Below, piece by piece: positions 18,645 to 27,136 of a stretch of DNA of 64,000 nucleotides. This DNA comes from Pseudomonadota bacterium. GTDB taxonomy: Bacteria; Pseudomonadota; Gammaproteobacteria; Arenicellales; UBA868. Both the position numbers and the translations under genes were made by a program. The stretch covers positions 1-64,000 of the forward strand of contig JABHUE010000145.1 of the NCBI GenBank assembly GCA_018672825.1. The letters run 5' to 3'. The first letter of the stretch is position 1; each line of letters opens with the position of its first letter. The notes beneath the pieces were generated by a model that saw nothing but the letters and a program-made list of their open reading frames with translations, was not told where the DNA came from and searched no databases.

Positions 18645-19565
18645 ATGGACTTGACACGCTTAACGCCAATGCTTGCTTCAAAAACAGCTCTCGTAGTCGG
18701 CGCCAGCAGAGGCATTGGTGCGGGAATTGCTCGAGAGCTTGCGGCATGTGGCGCTCACGTGATTCTAGCGGCGAGGACCTCAATAGCAGAAAATGCGCCC
18801 TCATTTGGTTCTCTCGGGCCCATATTGCCGGGCAGTCTGAAAGAAACCCTTGTTGCTATTCGCGAATCGGGTGGCAGCGCCGAGAGCCATTCAGTTGACT
18901 TGCTGCAACCCAAGCAAGTCGAGACAATGATCAAAAAAATACGGCAGCATCATGAGCACCTTGATGTGGTCGTAAATTGCGCGATGGGATTTCCAGATTC
19001 ATATGAGGGCTCCATTTCTGATTCGGACGATGATCAGTGGCAGTCGATGATCGATGTTGGTGTTCGTGGCAAGTATCTTATCAATCATCACGTTTCTAAG
19101 ATAATGAAACGTCAAAAAGACGGGTTGATTGTTAACATCTCAGCGGGAGCATCAAAAATTGATTACTACAGTCCTATTTTTAGGATCGCTATGGCTGCAG
19201 TTGATCGCATGACTGAAGCGGTCGCGCACGACCTACGTGACGATGGCGTTAGCTGCATTTCATTATGGCCACGCTGGGTGAGAACAGAGTGGATGCTTAT
19301 GGCCGCAAAAAATCCGGCTTTGGGGATTCAGGTATCGAAAAACGACCTTGCTACGTCTGATTCGCCCGAATTTATTGGACGCGCGATTGCGCACCTTGCG
19401 GCTGACCCCAATGTTAAAAGTTACTCGGGCCACATTATTCCCGTTGTTGCACTTTCCCACAGATATGGATTTAGCGATATCGATGACAGTCAGCCCCCTC
19501 TTGATGACTTCACGAAAACCTGGATAACAAAATTGAACTCGATACGGAAAACCGTCAAGAGCTGA
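18645..19565 (+). CDS. SDR family protein lacking the catalytic Tyr and Lys
   Basis: The 306-residue product is a short-chain dehydrogenase of the DHRS1-like group. The cofactor motif VVGASRGIGAGIA (17-29) and NCAMG (111-115) are present. Ser166 in NISAGAS sits 13 residues before the catalytic position, as in active enzymes. The YxxxK motif itself reads FRIAM (179-183), so Tyr is Phe and Lys is Met, which should abolish normal oxidoreductase chemistry. The longer frame from 18492 looks non-coding before this ATG. The next gene starts five bases downstream, so they form one transcript. Confidence 0.85.
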   Translation: MDLTRLTPMLASKTALVVGASRGIGAGIARELAACGAHVILAARTSIAENAPSFGSLGPILPGSLKETLVAIRESGGSAESHSVDLLQPKQVETMIKKIRQHHEHLDVVVNCAMGFPDSYEGSISDSDDDQWQSMIDVGVRGKYLINHHVSKIMKRQKDGLIVNISAGASKIDYYSPIFRIAMAAVDRMTEAVAHDLRDDGVSCISLWPRWVRTEWMLMAAKNPALGIQVSKNDLATSDSPEFIGRAIAHLAADPNVKSYSGHIIPVVALSHRYGFSDIDDSQPPLDDFTKTWITKLNSIRKTVKS

Positions 19566-19570
19566 TATCG

Positions 19571-20875
19571 ATGCCCGCCCAAATTGAACAGTATCCTTTT
19601 CCTACAGGTCTTCATCTCTTGAAACGTTGGCAAGCAGGAGACGCGGATGCCAAAGAGGAAATGACCGCTGTTTTTGACGCGGCTATCGCCGGTGATTTTG
19701 ATTCTAATTACTCGGTTTTAACAAGCTCTAATCGAATTCACTCTACGGCTTCGGTTCATATGCTGGGTCTTGCGATTCTGTTTGACCTCTACGGCATTGA
19801 ATCCCGGGCCTACTACAACCTCGATCCTTATCGATACGTGCGAACTAATCTCGCAGTCAGCCGCCTACTCGGTATTCACAAGTTTTATACAACATGGGCT
19901 TTGTATGCGTTCACTTGCGAGCCACTCGGACAAAAAATGATGTACCCTGACCGATTCCCGCCCGGGGCAGATCCCGATGCTTTTTTGATAAATGACAAGA
20001 ATTGGCGGGATCTGAAGACGCCAGATTTCCACCAGGGCATTCCCCAGGCAATCGATGGCATTCTTGAAGTCGCTCAGGAACTCACGGGCGCTCCACCGCT
20101 TCTGCAAATTTCTGCTCCCTATAGTCTGGCAGCTGATATTTATGGTCAGGAGCCACTTCTCGCCGATGTCGTGAACAATCCTTCGCAAGTCAACGCACTT
20201 CTTGACCACCTAGGAGACGTCGTGCTCGGCCCTTGGATGGATCATTTCTTTCAGAAGTTTTCTGACGGATGGGTTGAGTTGTCAGACGCTTCAGGCTCTC
20301 CATTTTTTATCGGACCTGAAAATTGCATCAACATGTCGATAAGGTCGATTAGGCACATGCTCCGAGATAAGCCCTATGCAAGTCGGGTTTTTGATAATAA
20401 CTTTCGGGGTGATATCGTCACAGAGTCTGAAAAAAAATCGCGACGATCAAAACGTCGCAGCAAAGAAGTCGTCAGCAATCATTCTGATCGACTCATGGAA
20501 CTCACGGACGCAAAAGTCAGCGTCAATCCCATCTTTATGATGCGCCTTGAGGCAGACAAAATTGACATTTCGTTTTATGAAAAACAGGCAATCGTCCGTA
20601 ACCTACCCTTGACATCAGGGATTGGGTCTCCACAAATCGATAAAAATAGCATTAAGGATATTGAAATCACTAAGAAAAACATTCGAGAAGATGCGCGTTC
20701 ATTTATCAAATCAATCAGTCAAGTGTGTCAGGCCGTTGACTTGCCGGACGATAATCATGTTGGCGCGTCATGGCCCAGTCATATCTATTTTGAGGATATT
20801 AATGGAGAGTCGCATTTCGATCTGGTCGAAATCGTTCTCGAAGAAGTTTATCGATCAATCCCCTTCAGGGACTAA
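19571..20875 (+). CDS. URO-D superfamily protein
   Basis: This 434-residue protein resembles the uroporphyrinogen decarboxylase / cobamide methyltransferase superfamily in a central barrel region (about 150-270: PQAIDGILEVAQEL, ISAPYSLAADIYG, LLDHLGDVVLGPWMDHFF). True HemE signatures are missing, as are the HxC...C zinc residues of MtaA-type methyltransferases. A basic insert (KKSRRSKRRSKE, near 293-304) interrupts the C-terminal part. Its pairing with the altered SDR five bases upstream suggests a shared pathway, perhaps aromatic or methylated-compound turnover. Its function is unknown. Confidence 0.6.
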   Translation: MPAQIEQYPFPTGLHLLKRWQAGDADAKEEMTAVFDAAIAGDFDSNYSVLTSSNRIHSTASVHMLGLAILFDLYGIESRAYYNLDPYRYVRTNLAVSRLLGIHKFYTTWALYAFTCEPLGQKMMYPDRFPPGADPDAFLINDKNWRDLKTPDFHQGIPQAIDGILEVAQELTGAPPLLQISAPYSLAADIYGQEPLLADVVNNPSQVNALLDHLGDVVLGPWMDHFFQKFSDGWVELSDASGSPFFIGPENCINMSIRSIRHMLRDKPYASRVFDNNFRGDIVTESEKKSRRSKRRSKEVVSNHSDRLMELTDAKVSVNPIFMMRLEADKIDISFYEKQAIVRNLPLTSGIGSPQIDKNSIKDIEITKKNIREDARSFIKSISQVCQAVDLPDDNHVGASWPSHIYFEDINGESHFDLVEIVLEEVYRSIPFRD

Positions 20876-20911
20876 TATATATTTATCCTGCAATCGTCCC
20901 GAGAGAAAGAT

Positions 20912-21172
20912 TTACTTTTTTACAGGTTTCCCATCTTTCGGATTTCGCCGCTTTTGTCGGGCACTATGAACCGAGTGCAATGGTTTTGTTAAACGCCATC
21001 GAAGGTTCGCTTCTTTCACCCATGCCTCAAACTCATTTTGGGTTAAGAGGCGACGGATTGTCTCGATATCAACTCCGCGCGCAATCATTGATTCACAAGT
21101 GCTCATGATCTGAGCGAGAGGACGATCTTTCCGGGACATCAACGAAGCATAAACACCCGGTGACTCAGTCAA
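20912..21172 (-). CDS. Small basic hypothetical protein
   Basis: The 86-residue product starts at TTG with GGAGG four bases upstream. It is helical, with an IETIRRLLTQNEFEAW segment that resembles a short helix-turn-helix, and ends in a Lys/Arg tail (ARQKRRNPKDGKPVKK). It begins 16 bases after the gene at 21189, so the two are one unit. DNA or RNA binding is possible but unproven. Confidence 0.5.
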   Translation of the reverse strand: MTESPGVYASLMSRKDRPLAQIMSTCESMIARGVDIETIRRLLTQNEFEAWVKEANLRWRLTKPLHSVHSARQKRRNPKDGKPVKK

Positions 21173-21188
21173 TGAGCCTCCAACCCGG

Positions 21189-21482
21189 TTAAGTTTCTGC
21201 GACTACTTGACCCGATACCGCATCTGTCACCCCCAAGTCCCCGGGCATTTCTTCTAGCTTGTCACGAATCGTATCCAAGAAAGCGATCATTTGAGGTCTC
21301 GCGGCAACAAGCGTGGCCTCTGACTCCCATAGTGCGACTGCGCAGAATGTCTGATCTCCAGTTTGAATCAAAAATTGGCTTATCAACCCGTCCCATTTTT
21401 CGCGACCTGAAAAATGCGCCTCAAAACCGGTAGCATGATCAGCTTTGACTTTAAACCTTACAACGTTACTAAACTTGGCCAT
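21189..21482 (-). CDS. Antibiotic-biosynthesis-monooxygenase-like (dimeric alpha/beta barrel) protein
   Basis: At 97 residues, the layout fits the ABM/Dabb ferredoxin-like fold: a first strand (NVVRFKVKADH), a helix (ATGFEAHFSGREKW), a strand with QTFCAVALWES, then a helix (QMIAFLDTIRDKLEEM). Such proteins are small dimers with varied roles. GGAAGGAAG lies directly before the ATG. No catalytic residues can be named. Confidence 0.6.
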   Translation of the reverse strand: MAKFSNVVRFKVKADHATGFEAHFSGREKWDGLISQFLIQTGDQTFCAVALWESEATLVAARPQMIAFLDTIRDKLEEMPGDLGVTDAVSGQVVAET

Positions 21483-21546
21483 CTTCCTTCCCTGTTGATA
21501 AATCCTGAAATTTTTTCACGTATGCAGAGTGTACTTGACTGTCAGA

Positions 21547-21819
21547 TCAATCCGTACATGAGACTCGCATCCCCAAATCATCGACATCAAATTGCCCATC
21601 TCGATCCAGCACATAACCTTTGGAGGTCAAGCAGGCGGTCCAGGCGCCGCAATCCACTGTTGGCTCATTATCCGCTGTAGATTTAAGGATGCTGTAACAC
21701 TGAGTCCGTGCCGCTGCAAAGTCCTGAACATCGCCAGGACCACTGTATCGGGTCGATGCGCATCCTGAACATGCGATCGCGAGACCGCTCAACATCAATA
21801 TCCGAAACAACCCTTTCAT
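21547..21819 (-). CDS. Small putative lipoprotein
   Basis: The product of 90 residues starts MKGLFRILMLSGLAIACSGCAS, a signal peptide with a lipobox-like ACSGC near residues 15-19. The mature part has four further cysteines (TQCYS, DCGAWTACL, VSCTD), which suggests disulfides in the periplasm. A GGGGCGA site precedes this ATG; an upstream ATG at 21858 lacks one. The function is unknown. Confidence 0.65.
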   Translation of the reverse strand: MKGLFRILMLSGLAIACSGCASTRYSGPGDVQDFAAARTQCYSILKSTADNEPTVDCGAWTACLTSKGYVLDRDGQFDVDDLGMRVSCTD

Positions 21820-21977
21820 ATTGTTCGCCCCAATCGTCACTGTAATCTTTTTTAGCATGAGGAGAGCGATTGTTGCTCAAGCACCTCATAACGCATAATC
21901 TTAACCTTGAATAATAAAAAGTCGCTAATTTTCAATATCATTAGCGGTTAATCTTTAAACCTGGGCCAATTTTCACG

Positions 21978-22697
21978 ATGCGTCTAACTGATTTCAAAAT
22001 CCTGACTTTTGATGTTTACGGTACTCTAATTGACTGGGAAAGTGGTATCGTAAATGCCTTGTCAGAACTCACCGATCAAGTGTCTGGCCACATTTCAAGA
22101 GATGAGATTCTTGAGGCGCACGCCTATTTTGAGTCATCCGCCCAACACTGGACACCGGCAAAATCTTATTCAGACCTTCTGGCAACCGTTTATCGACGAT
22201 TAGCAGAACATTGGCAGGTTAGCGTGTCTTGGGAAGACTGCATCACTTACGGTCAATCGGTGGGAAACTGGCCCGCATTTCCCGACAGTTCGACATCTTT
22301 ACAGTATTTAAAAAAGCACTTTCTTCTTGCCGTCCTGACCAATACGGATAACAAAAATTTTTCAGGATCGCAGGCGCAACTCGGTGTGACGTTCGATGGT
22401 ATTTACACCGCCGAAGACATTGGAAGCTACAAGCCAGCAGACCGTAATTTTGAGTTCCTCATTGAGACACTGGCTCATCGTGCTATCCGGAAAACCCAAA
22501 TCCTTCATGTTGCCGAAAGCATGTTTCATGATCACGGGCCTGCCAATCGACACGATATTGCAAACTGCTGGATCTATCGACGGCATGATCAATCAGGATT
22601 TGGCGCAACGATGAACCCGGGCGATATGCCGAGAGTTGATTTCACCTTCAATAGTCTTTCTGACCTTGTGGCAGCTCATCAGAAAGAGATCGGCTGA
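21978..22697 (+). CDS. HAD hydrolase, haloacid dehalogenase type II
   Basis: The 239-residue protein has the HAD motifs in order: FDVYGTLIDW near residue 10 with the nucleophilic Asp, LAVLTNTDNKN near 115 (motif II Thr/Asn), and YKPADRNFEF near 154 with the motif III Lys. The acidic motif IV normally lies near HVAESMFHDHGPANR and here keeps the Glu and Asp. The L-2-haloacid dehalogenase family is the closest layout, but substrates are often not halogenated. It precedes the flavoenzyme gene by 20 bases and is probably co-transcribed. Confidence 0.85.
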   Translation: MRLTDFKILTFDVYGTLIDWESGIVNALSELTDQVSGHISRDEILEAHAYFESSAQHWTPAKSYSDLLATVYRRLAEHWQVSVSWEDCITYGQSVGNWPAFPDSSTSLQYLKKHFLLAVLTNTDNKNFSGSQAQLGVTFDGIYTAEDIGSYKPADRNFEFLIETLAHRAIRKTQILHVAESMFHDHGPANRHDIANCWIYRRHDQSGFGATMNPGDMPRVDFTFNSLSDLVAAHQKEIG

Positions 22698-22717
22698 TCC
22701 ATATTTCAAGAGCAATC

Positions 22718-24745
22718 ATGTCCACTCATGTCTCACCTAAAGATCCTCTTCTATCCCCTTTTGCAATGGGGAATCGGGTTATCAAAAACCGAATCTTTAG
22801 TAGCGGTCATGCGCTGAGCCATGCTGTGAATGGGCGCGCCACACGAACAACCCTTAACTATCAAAAAGAAAAAGCCCTGGGTGGCATTGGCTTGTCTTTT
22901 GTGGGCGGGTCAGGAACGGTCTCGCCAGATACTGCGCCTGTCTTTGATCAATTTGTTATTGATGATGACATTGTCCCTTTTTTCCAGGAACTCTCTGCGT
23001 TTTATCATCGTCATGATGCGCTACTCATGACCCAAATTACACATCTCGGGCGACGGACCAACTCCAATGCGGGCGAGTGGCTGCCGATCGTTGCACCATC
23101 GGCAATTCGAGAGACGCTTCACCGTGGTTTCCCGCGAGAAATGGATGAAGACGATATTTTCCGGATTGTCGAAGACTTCGGCAGTGCCGCAACAAGATGC
23201 AAAGCAGGTGGCCTGGACGGTCTTGAAGTCATTGCGTCAGGCCATTTAATTGATCAGTTTTGGTCGCCGGCCACCAACCAGCGACAGGACAAATACGGCG
23301 GTCGTCTTGAAAACCGGATGCGGTTTGGGCGAATGGTGTTCGACGCTATTCGCAGTGCTGTTGGAGATGATTTTCTGATTGGCGTTCGAATGACCATGAG
23401 CGAGCACGACCATGACCAAGGAGGACTTTCGCTTCAAGATAATATTGAGATCGCAAAACAACTTCGTAATGACGGTGTTATCGATTTTTTGAATCTGGTA
23501 TCCGGCAGGATTGATACGCTCCCGCGCCTGACCAATTACATGCCCGGAATGGCCGCGCCACTTGCACCGTTTCTCCAGCAAGTGGCCTTTTTTCGGCAAG
23601 AAATTGATCTGCCCATATTTCACGCGACCCGTATCAACGACCTGGCCACAGCACGGCATGCGATTTCGGAAAATATTGTAGACATGGTTGGCATGACGCG
23701 CGGGCATATTGCTGACCCCTATATTGTTAAAAAACTAATGCGCGGTGATGAAGCTCGTATTCGATCTTGCGTTGGATCCACCTACTGCTCGAACTTTCGA
23801 TACTGCATCCAAAATCCCGCGACCGCGCGGGAGGAGCATCTCCCGCACATCGTTAGCAAGAATTTGGATCAAACAAAAAGGGTCGTCGTGATTGGGGCAG
23901 GCCCTGCGGGATTAGAGGCTGCGCGTGTCTGCGCCCTGCGCGGCCACCAGGTGACGCTCTTTGAGGCAGCCGACCGGGCGGGTGGACAAGTTCTTCTTGC
24001 TGGAAAGGTTCATTGGCGCAATGATTTAAACACCATTATCGACTGGCTCGAAAAAGAAATCCAAATCCTGGCCGTTGACATACGATTCAATTATTTCGCG
24101 GAAAAAGCGGATATCCTTGCCGAAAATCCTGATGTTGTGATTATCGCGACCGGTGGAACACCGAATACTGATTGGGTAAACGGTAACGCACGCGTCGTCA
24201 ACTCATGGGACGTTCTTTCTGGAATGGTGCAACTTACGGGTCATGTTTTTATTCATGATCAAACCGGGAGAAATACGGCATTAACGGTCGCCGATTATCT
24301 CTCTGAAAAAGGGGTCTCGGTTACTTTGAATACCCAGGACGCACAAATTGGCGCGGAAGCGATGCGGCTTGAGATGTCTCCCTTTATGAAACGTTTTTAT
24401 GAGCGCAATGTCGAGCTGTCAGTCGATCATGAACTTCTTGCGGCTCATGCTGAAGATAAAAAGACCCGAGTCACGCTTCGAAACATTCATACCACCAACA
24501 CTTCGGACGAATTTGTTGATCATCTAATTGTAGAGGCCGGTACCCTCCCCAATGACGATCTTTTCTACCGCCTTAAGGACGATTCTGCGAACAAAGGGAT
24601 TATCGATCTAGACCTATTTACTGAGGGTCGTCCCCAGCCTGCCCATGGAGAGAGTTTCCACTTATACCGGGTTGGCGACGTTTCAGGCAGCAGAGATATT
24701 CATTGCGCTCTGCTTGATTCGCTGAGGCTCTGTGCCCAGATCTAA
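22718..24745 (+). CDS. NADH:flavin oxidoreductase of TMADH / dienoyl-CoA reductase type
   Basis: The 675-residue enzyme has an N-terminal OYE-type FMN barrel (KNRIFSSGHALSHA at the start; HLIDQFWSPATNQRQDKYGG near 179-198). A cysteine stretch follows at about 351-363, then an FAD/NAD(P) region beginning VVVIGAGPAGLEAARV near 390. In trimethylamine dehydrogenase four cysteines bind a 4Fe-4S cluster; here only C-x5-C-x5-C is seen, with one Cys missing and the loop shortened. Relatives demethylate amines or reduce enoyl compounds. It is probably in the same operon as the HAD hydrolase. Confidence 0.88.
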   Translation: MSTHVSPKDPLLSPFAMGNRVIKNRIFSSGHALSHAVNGRATRTTLNYQKEKALGGIGLSFVGGSGTVSPDTAPVFDQFVIDDDIVPFFQELSAFYHRHDALLMTQITHLGRRTNSNAGEWLPIVAPSAIRETLHRGFPREMDEDDIFRIVEDFGSAATRCKAGGLDGLEVIASGHLIDQFWSPATNQRQDKYGGRLENRMRFGRMVFDAIRSAVGDDFLIGVRMTMSEHDHDQGGLSLQDNIEIAKQLRNDGVIDFLNLVSGRIDTLPRLTNYMPGMAAPLAPFLQQVAFFRQEIDLPIFHATRINDLATARHAISENIVDMVGMTRGHIADPYIVKKLMRGDEARIRSCVGSTYCSNFRYCIQNPATAREEHLPHIVSKNLDQTKRVVVIGAGPAGLEAARVCALRGHQVTLFEAADRAGGQVLLAGKVHWRNDLNTIIDWLEKEIQILAVDIRFNYFAEKADILAENPDVVIIATGGTPNTDWVNGNARVVNSWDVLSGMVQLTGHVFIHDQTGRNTALTVADYLSEKGVSVTLNTQDAQIGAEAMRLEMSPFMKRFYERNVELSVDHELLAAHAEDKKTRVTLRNIHTTNTSDEFVDHLIVEAGTLPNDDLFYRLKDDSANKGIIDLDLFTEGRPQPAHGESFHLYRVGDVSGSRDIHCALLDSLRLCAQI

Positions 24746-24874
24746 GTGGTTTTCCCCCGCTATCGTCAAACCCAACGCCTATTACAACGGTTGGGATGCG
24801 AGCAATAATGAACCCGAATGGATCTGCGAAACCCCCAATCTTGATTAACCATTTATCCTAAAAAAGAGAACGCC

Positions 24875-25117
24875 ATGACAACTGAAACACTTACCATTTT
24901 TCTAGGCTGGATGACAGTCATTAATATTTTGGTGCTAACGTTGAGCTCGCTCGTGCTATTGACCGCTCGAGAAAAAATTTCAAAAATACACGCACGCTTA
25001 TTCGGACTAGATCAAGCCGGCGTTGGTCTAATTTATTTTCAGTACCTTGCACAGTACAAGATCGCGATCATTGTGTTTAATATCGCACCTTATTTAGCAC
25101 TACGTATTCTTGCTTGA
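24875..25117 (+). CDS. DUF6868-like small membrane protein
   Basis: The 80-residue protein has two membrane helices (LTIFLGWMTVINILVLTL and YKIAIIVFNIAPYLALRI) joined by a loop with KIHARLFGLDQAGVGLIYFQYLAQ. This layout matches the widespread DUF6868 family, whose function is unknown. An AAAAAGAGAA site lies upstream of the ATG. It is monocistronic and converges on the histidine phosphatase gene. Confidence 0.7.
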   Translation: MTTETLTIFLGWMTVINILVLTLSSLVLLTAREKISKIHARLFGLDQAGVGLIYFQYLAQYKIAIIVFNIAPYLALRILA

Positions 25118-25127
25118 ACTATTTGAT

Positions 25128-25158
25128 ACGCCTCGAAAAAATAAATTTTTCAAGGCGT
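25128..25158. terminator. Bidirectional terminator hairpin
   Basis: ACGCCTCGAAAAA and TTTTTCAAGGCGT form a 13-position stem with one mismatch around the loop ATAAA. It lies between two convergent genes and includes the stop codon of the minus-strand one. The A/T-rich inner stem and the flanking AAATTTT suit termination in both directions. Confidence 0.5.
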
Positions 25159-25731
25159 AAATTTTATCGATTCACCAGTTTCTGGATCATAAAGTACGAG
25201 ACCGCCCGAACTCACTGACCGACCGGTCACCGCCTGAATCGTCACGAAATGCGTAACCATGAGTAACGGATTCCCCGAGGACTCAACATTCCAGAGTTTT
25301 TCGTGCAAAAGTGGTAGGAGATCATCTTCTGAGAAATGGGCTTCATAGAAAGAGTTAAGCCCCTTAAAGGGAATCACCTGACCAAGGTTTAGATTGGCTG
25401 CTGTTTGCTGACAACGACACCACTCGCTTGAAAATACTTCAGAAAACACTAAACCGCGCTTATTTAGCTTAGCGCCAATTTCTTTTGCCTGCGCTATGCC
25501 TTCCACGCTGAGGTTTCGCTGCGTTTCGCAGTCACTGAGGTCAAACTGATCAGGATCGCCATTACCAGGAGCTAGTGCGTGACGCATGAAAAGGACTTTT
25601 CCAGTGAGGAGTGCAACGCTGGCATCAGCAAAACACTTTGGAATTGCAAACGAAAGCAAAATCGCAATACAAAGGGCGGTAGCTCGGGAAGATCGCCCGA
25701 ATCTCACTTTCACCTTCCTTTCTGATGTCAA
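25150..25731 (-). CDS. Exported histidine phosphatase family protein
   Basis: This 193-residue protein has an N-terminal signal segment (ATALCIAILLSFAIPKCFA). The phosphatase core opens with VLFMRHALAPGNGD, where RHA carries the catalytic His, and includes a second Arg in SSEWCRCQQTA and the second catalytic His in LLMVTHFVTIQAVTG. The family contains phosphoglycerate mutases, SixA and many phosphatases. Location in the periplasm suggests hydrolysis of an external phosphoester, but the substrate is unknown. Confidence 0.85.
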   Translation of the reverse strand: MTSERKVKVRFGRSSRATALCIAILLSFAIPKCFADASVALLTGKVLFMRHALAPGNGDPDQFDLSDCETQRNLSVEGIAQAKEIGAKLNKRGLVFSEVFSSEWCRCQQTAANLNLGQVIPFKGLNSFYEAHFSEDDLLPLLHEKLWNVESSGNPLLMVTHFVTIQAVTGRSVSSGGLVLYDPETGESIKFTP

Positions 25732-25756
25732 TTTAAATTCGCTCTCACGTTTCTCG

Positions 25757-26209
25757 CTACTGAGTCAGACATAAAGCATTTCCGTTCGTATAGGCGTATG
25801 TCGCCTTACCCGATGCGCTATAAGCGGTCGCATTCCAGGGAATGCCTTTTCGCCATTCTCCCGTCACCGTTTTTCCAGAGATGTAAGTGAGCACCCCTTC
25901 ACCATGATAGTCGCCTTCATGAAACTCACCCACATACCTATCACCGTTCGACCAAGTGTATTGGCCGCTTCCACTTTTCTCTCCTGCCAGCCACTGTCCC
26001 TTATAACGGTGTCCATTACTCCAGACGTACGTGCCGAAGCCATGCTTCTTGGCCTTTTTCCATTCGCCGTGATATCGATCGCCATTGTTATATCGATAAT
26101 CGCCTTCACATTCATCGTAGGCGAGAGAAAACACTTCCGGACAAGACGGGAGACCTTGGGCACGGCCTGCGATTAGCAGTAAAATTAAAACAATTAGGTA
26201 ACGATGCAT
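25757..26209 (-). CDS. Exported MORN-repeat protein
   Basis: After a signal peptide (YLIVLILLLIAGRAQG), the 150-residue protein has four MORN repeats of about 23 residues, with cores such as GDRYHGEWKKAKKHGFG, GHRYKGQWLAGEKSGSG, GDRYVGEFHEGDYHGEG and GKTVTGEWRKG. MORN repeats form a beta sheet that mediates protein or membrane contacts. Its partner is unknown. It is followed by the histidine phosphatase gene 25 bases downstream, perhaps in one transcript. Confidence 0.88.
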   Translation of the reverse strand: MHRYLIVLILLLIAGRAQGLPSCPEVFSLAYDECEGDYRYNNGDRYHGEWKKAKKHGFGTYVWSNGHRYKGQWLAGEKSGSGQYTWSNGDRYVGEFHEGDYHGEGVLTYISGKTVTGEWRKGIPWNATAYSASGKATYAYTNGNALCLTQ

Positions 26210-26292
26210 CTCGAAAAATTTCCTTCATATCTGATACTTCTGAGTTTATTGTACTGTCCGATACCGCCTGATGAACATCAATAAGTTGATCG

Positions 26293-27111
26293 TTAACTCT
26301 GGCATACCTCGCAAACATAAAGTCGGCGCCCATTCGCGGATATTCGATTGATTTTCCCTCCACATCGATAACATGGCTTCCCGGCACGGCCAAATACAGC
26401 AAACCGATAGTGTGACTTTGAAAAGCCCTTTTTTCTCAGCACCTTTACCGTACTCGGGTTATTCGTGACCCCTCCGGTCTTGTAGCTTTGGGTCGATAGA
26501 ATCAACGTCGTTCGAGCCAACTCATTCACCTGTCTTAACTCCAGATCTCTTGGCCGTAAAGCTGGGTTCACTTGAGCAGCGAAAAGTATTTCTGAGCGCA
26601 AATAGTTTCCCAACCCCGCAACAAACGATTGGTCCAGAAACAAAGCCGAAACACTACGGCCAGAAAATCGTTTATCCAGCAACTGACGTGAAATATCTCG
26701 CCAGACTATGGCCGGAGATAAAACGTCAGGCCCGAGCTTTGCGAGATAAGGAAATTGATCCAGTTCCAGCGCATTCAATAAAAAAATATCGGTCGCACTG
26801 TAAAGCAACGCGCTATGCGACGCCGTTGTTAATGCAACGCGAAGTGTTCTATTTGTTTTGGGTCGCTCACCAGCGGCTTTGATATACCACCGACCATAGA
26901 GCTGGTTATGGGAGTAAAGCACGTTACCCGCATCAAAAAAAATCAGCAGGGCCTTGCCTTTTGTCGTCACGCTCTGAACGGTCGCATTCAAAAGTGCTTT
27001 ACGATGCCGCTTGAGCCGCGTCGGACCCAAAAATACTTCGGTGAGCCTCTGATTGATCAAGACCTCACCAATTTGGTCGGCCTCGCGACGGACCTCAGGA
27101 CCCTCAGGCAT
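26293..27111 (-). CDS. nei: Endonuclease VIII-like DNA glycosylase (Fpg/Nei family)
   Basis: The 272-residue enzyme begins MPEGPEVRREADQIG; Pro2 and Glu3 are the catalytic pair that remove oxidised bases and cut the abasic site. A Lys in VTTKGKALLIFF matches the Nei catalytic-site lysine. The helix-two-turn-helix segment SFVAGLGNYLRSEILF precedes a C-terminal zinc finger (CYRCGG near residue 246 and CEVC at the end). The MPEGPE start and overall pattern favour Nei over Fpg. It acts in base excision repair. Confidence 0.92.
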   Translation of the reverse strand: MPEGPEVRREADQIGEVLINQRLTEVFLGPTRLKRHRKALLNATVQSVTTKGKALLIFFDAGNVLYSHNQLYGRWYIKAAGERPKTNRTLRVALTTASHSALLYSATDIFLLNALELDQFPYLAKLGPDVLSPAIVWRDISRQLLDKRFSGRSVSALFLDQSFVAGLGNYLRSEILFAAQVNPALRPRDLELRQVNELARTTLILSTQSYKTGGVTNNPSTVKVLRKKGFSKSHYRFAVFGRAGKPCYRCGGKINRISANGRRLYVCEVCQS

Positions 27112-27136
27112 TAGTACTCAATGCACCCTATGTTTT

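Noticed and set aside
20912..21482. Toxin-antitoxin pair
   Set aside because: The two small genes are adjacent and coupled, but the first resembles an ABM-type barrel and neither shows toxin or antitoxin motifs.
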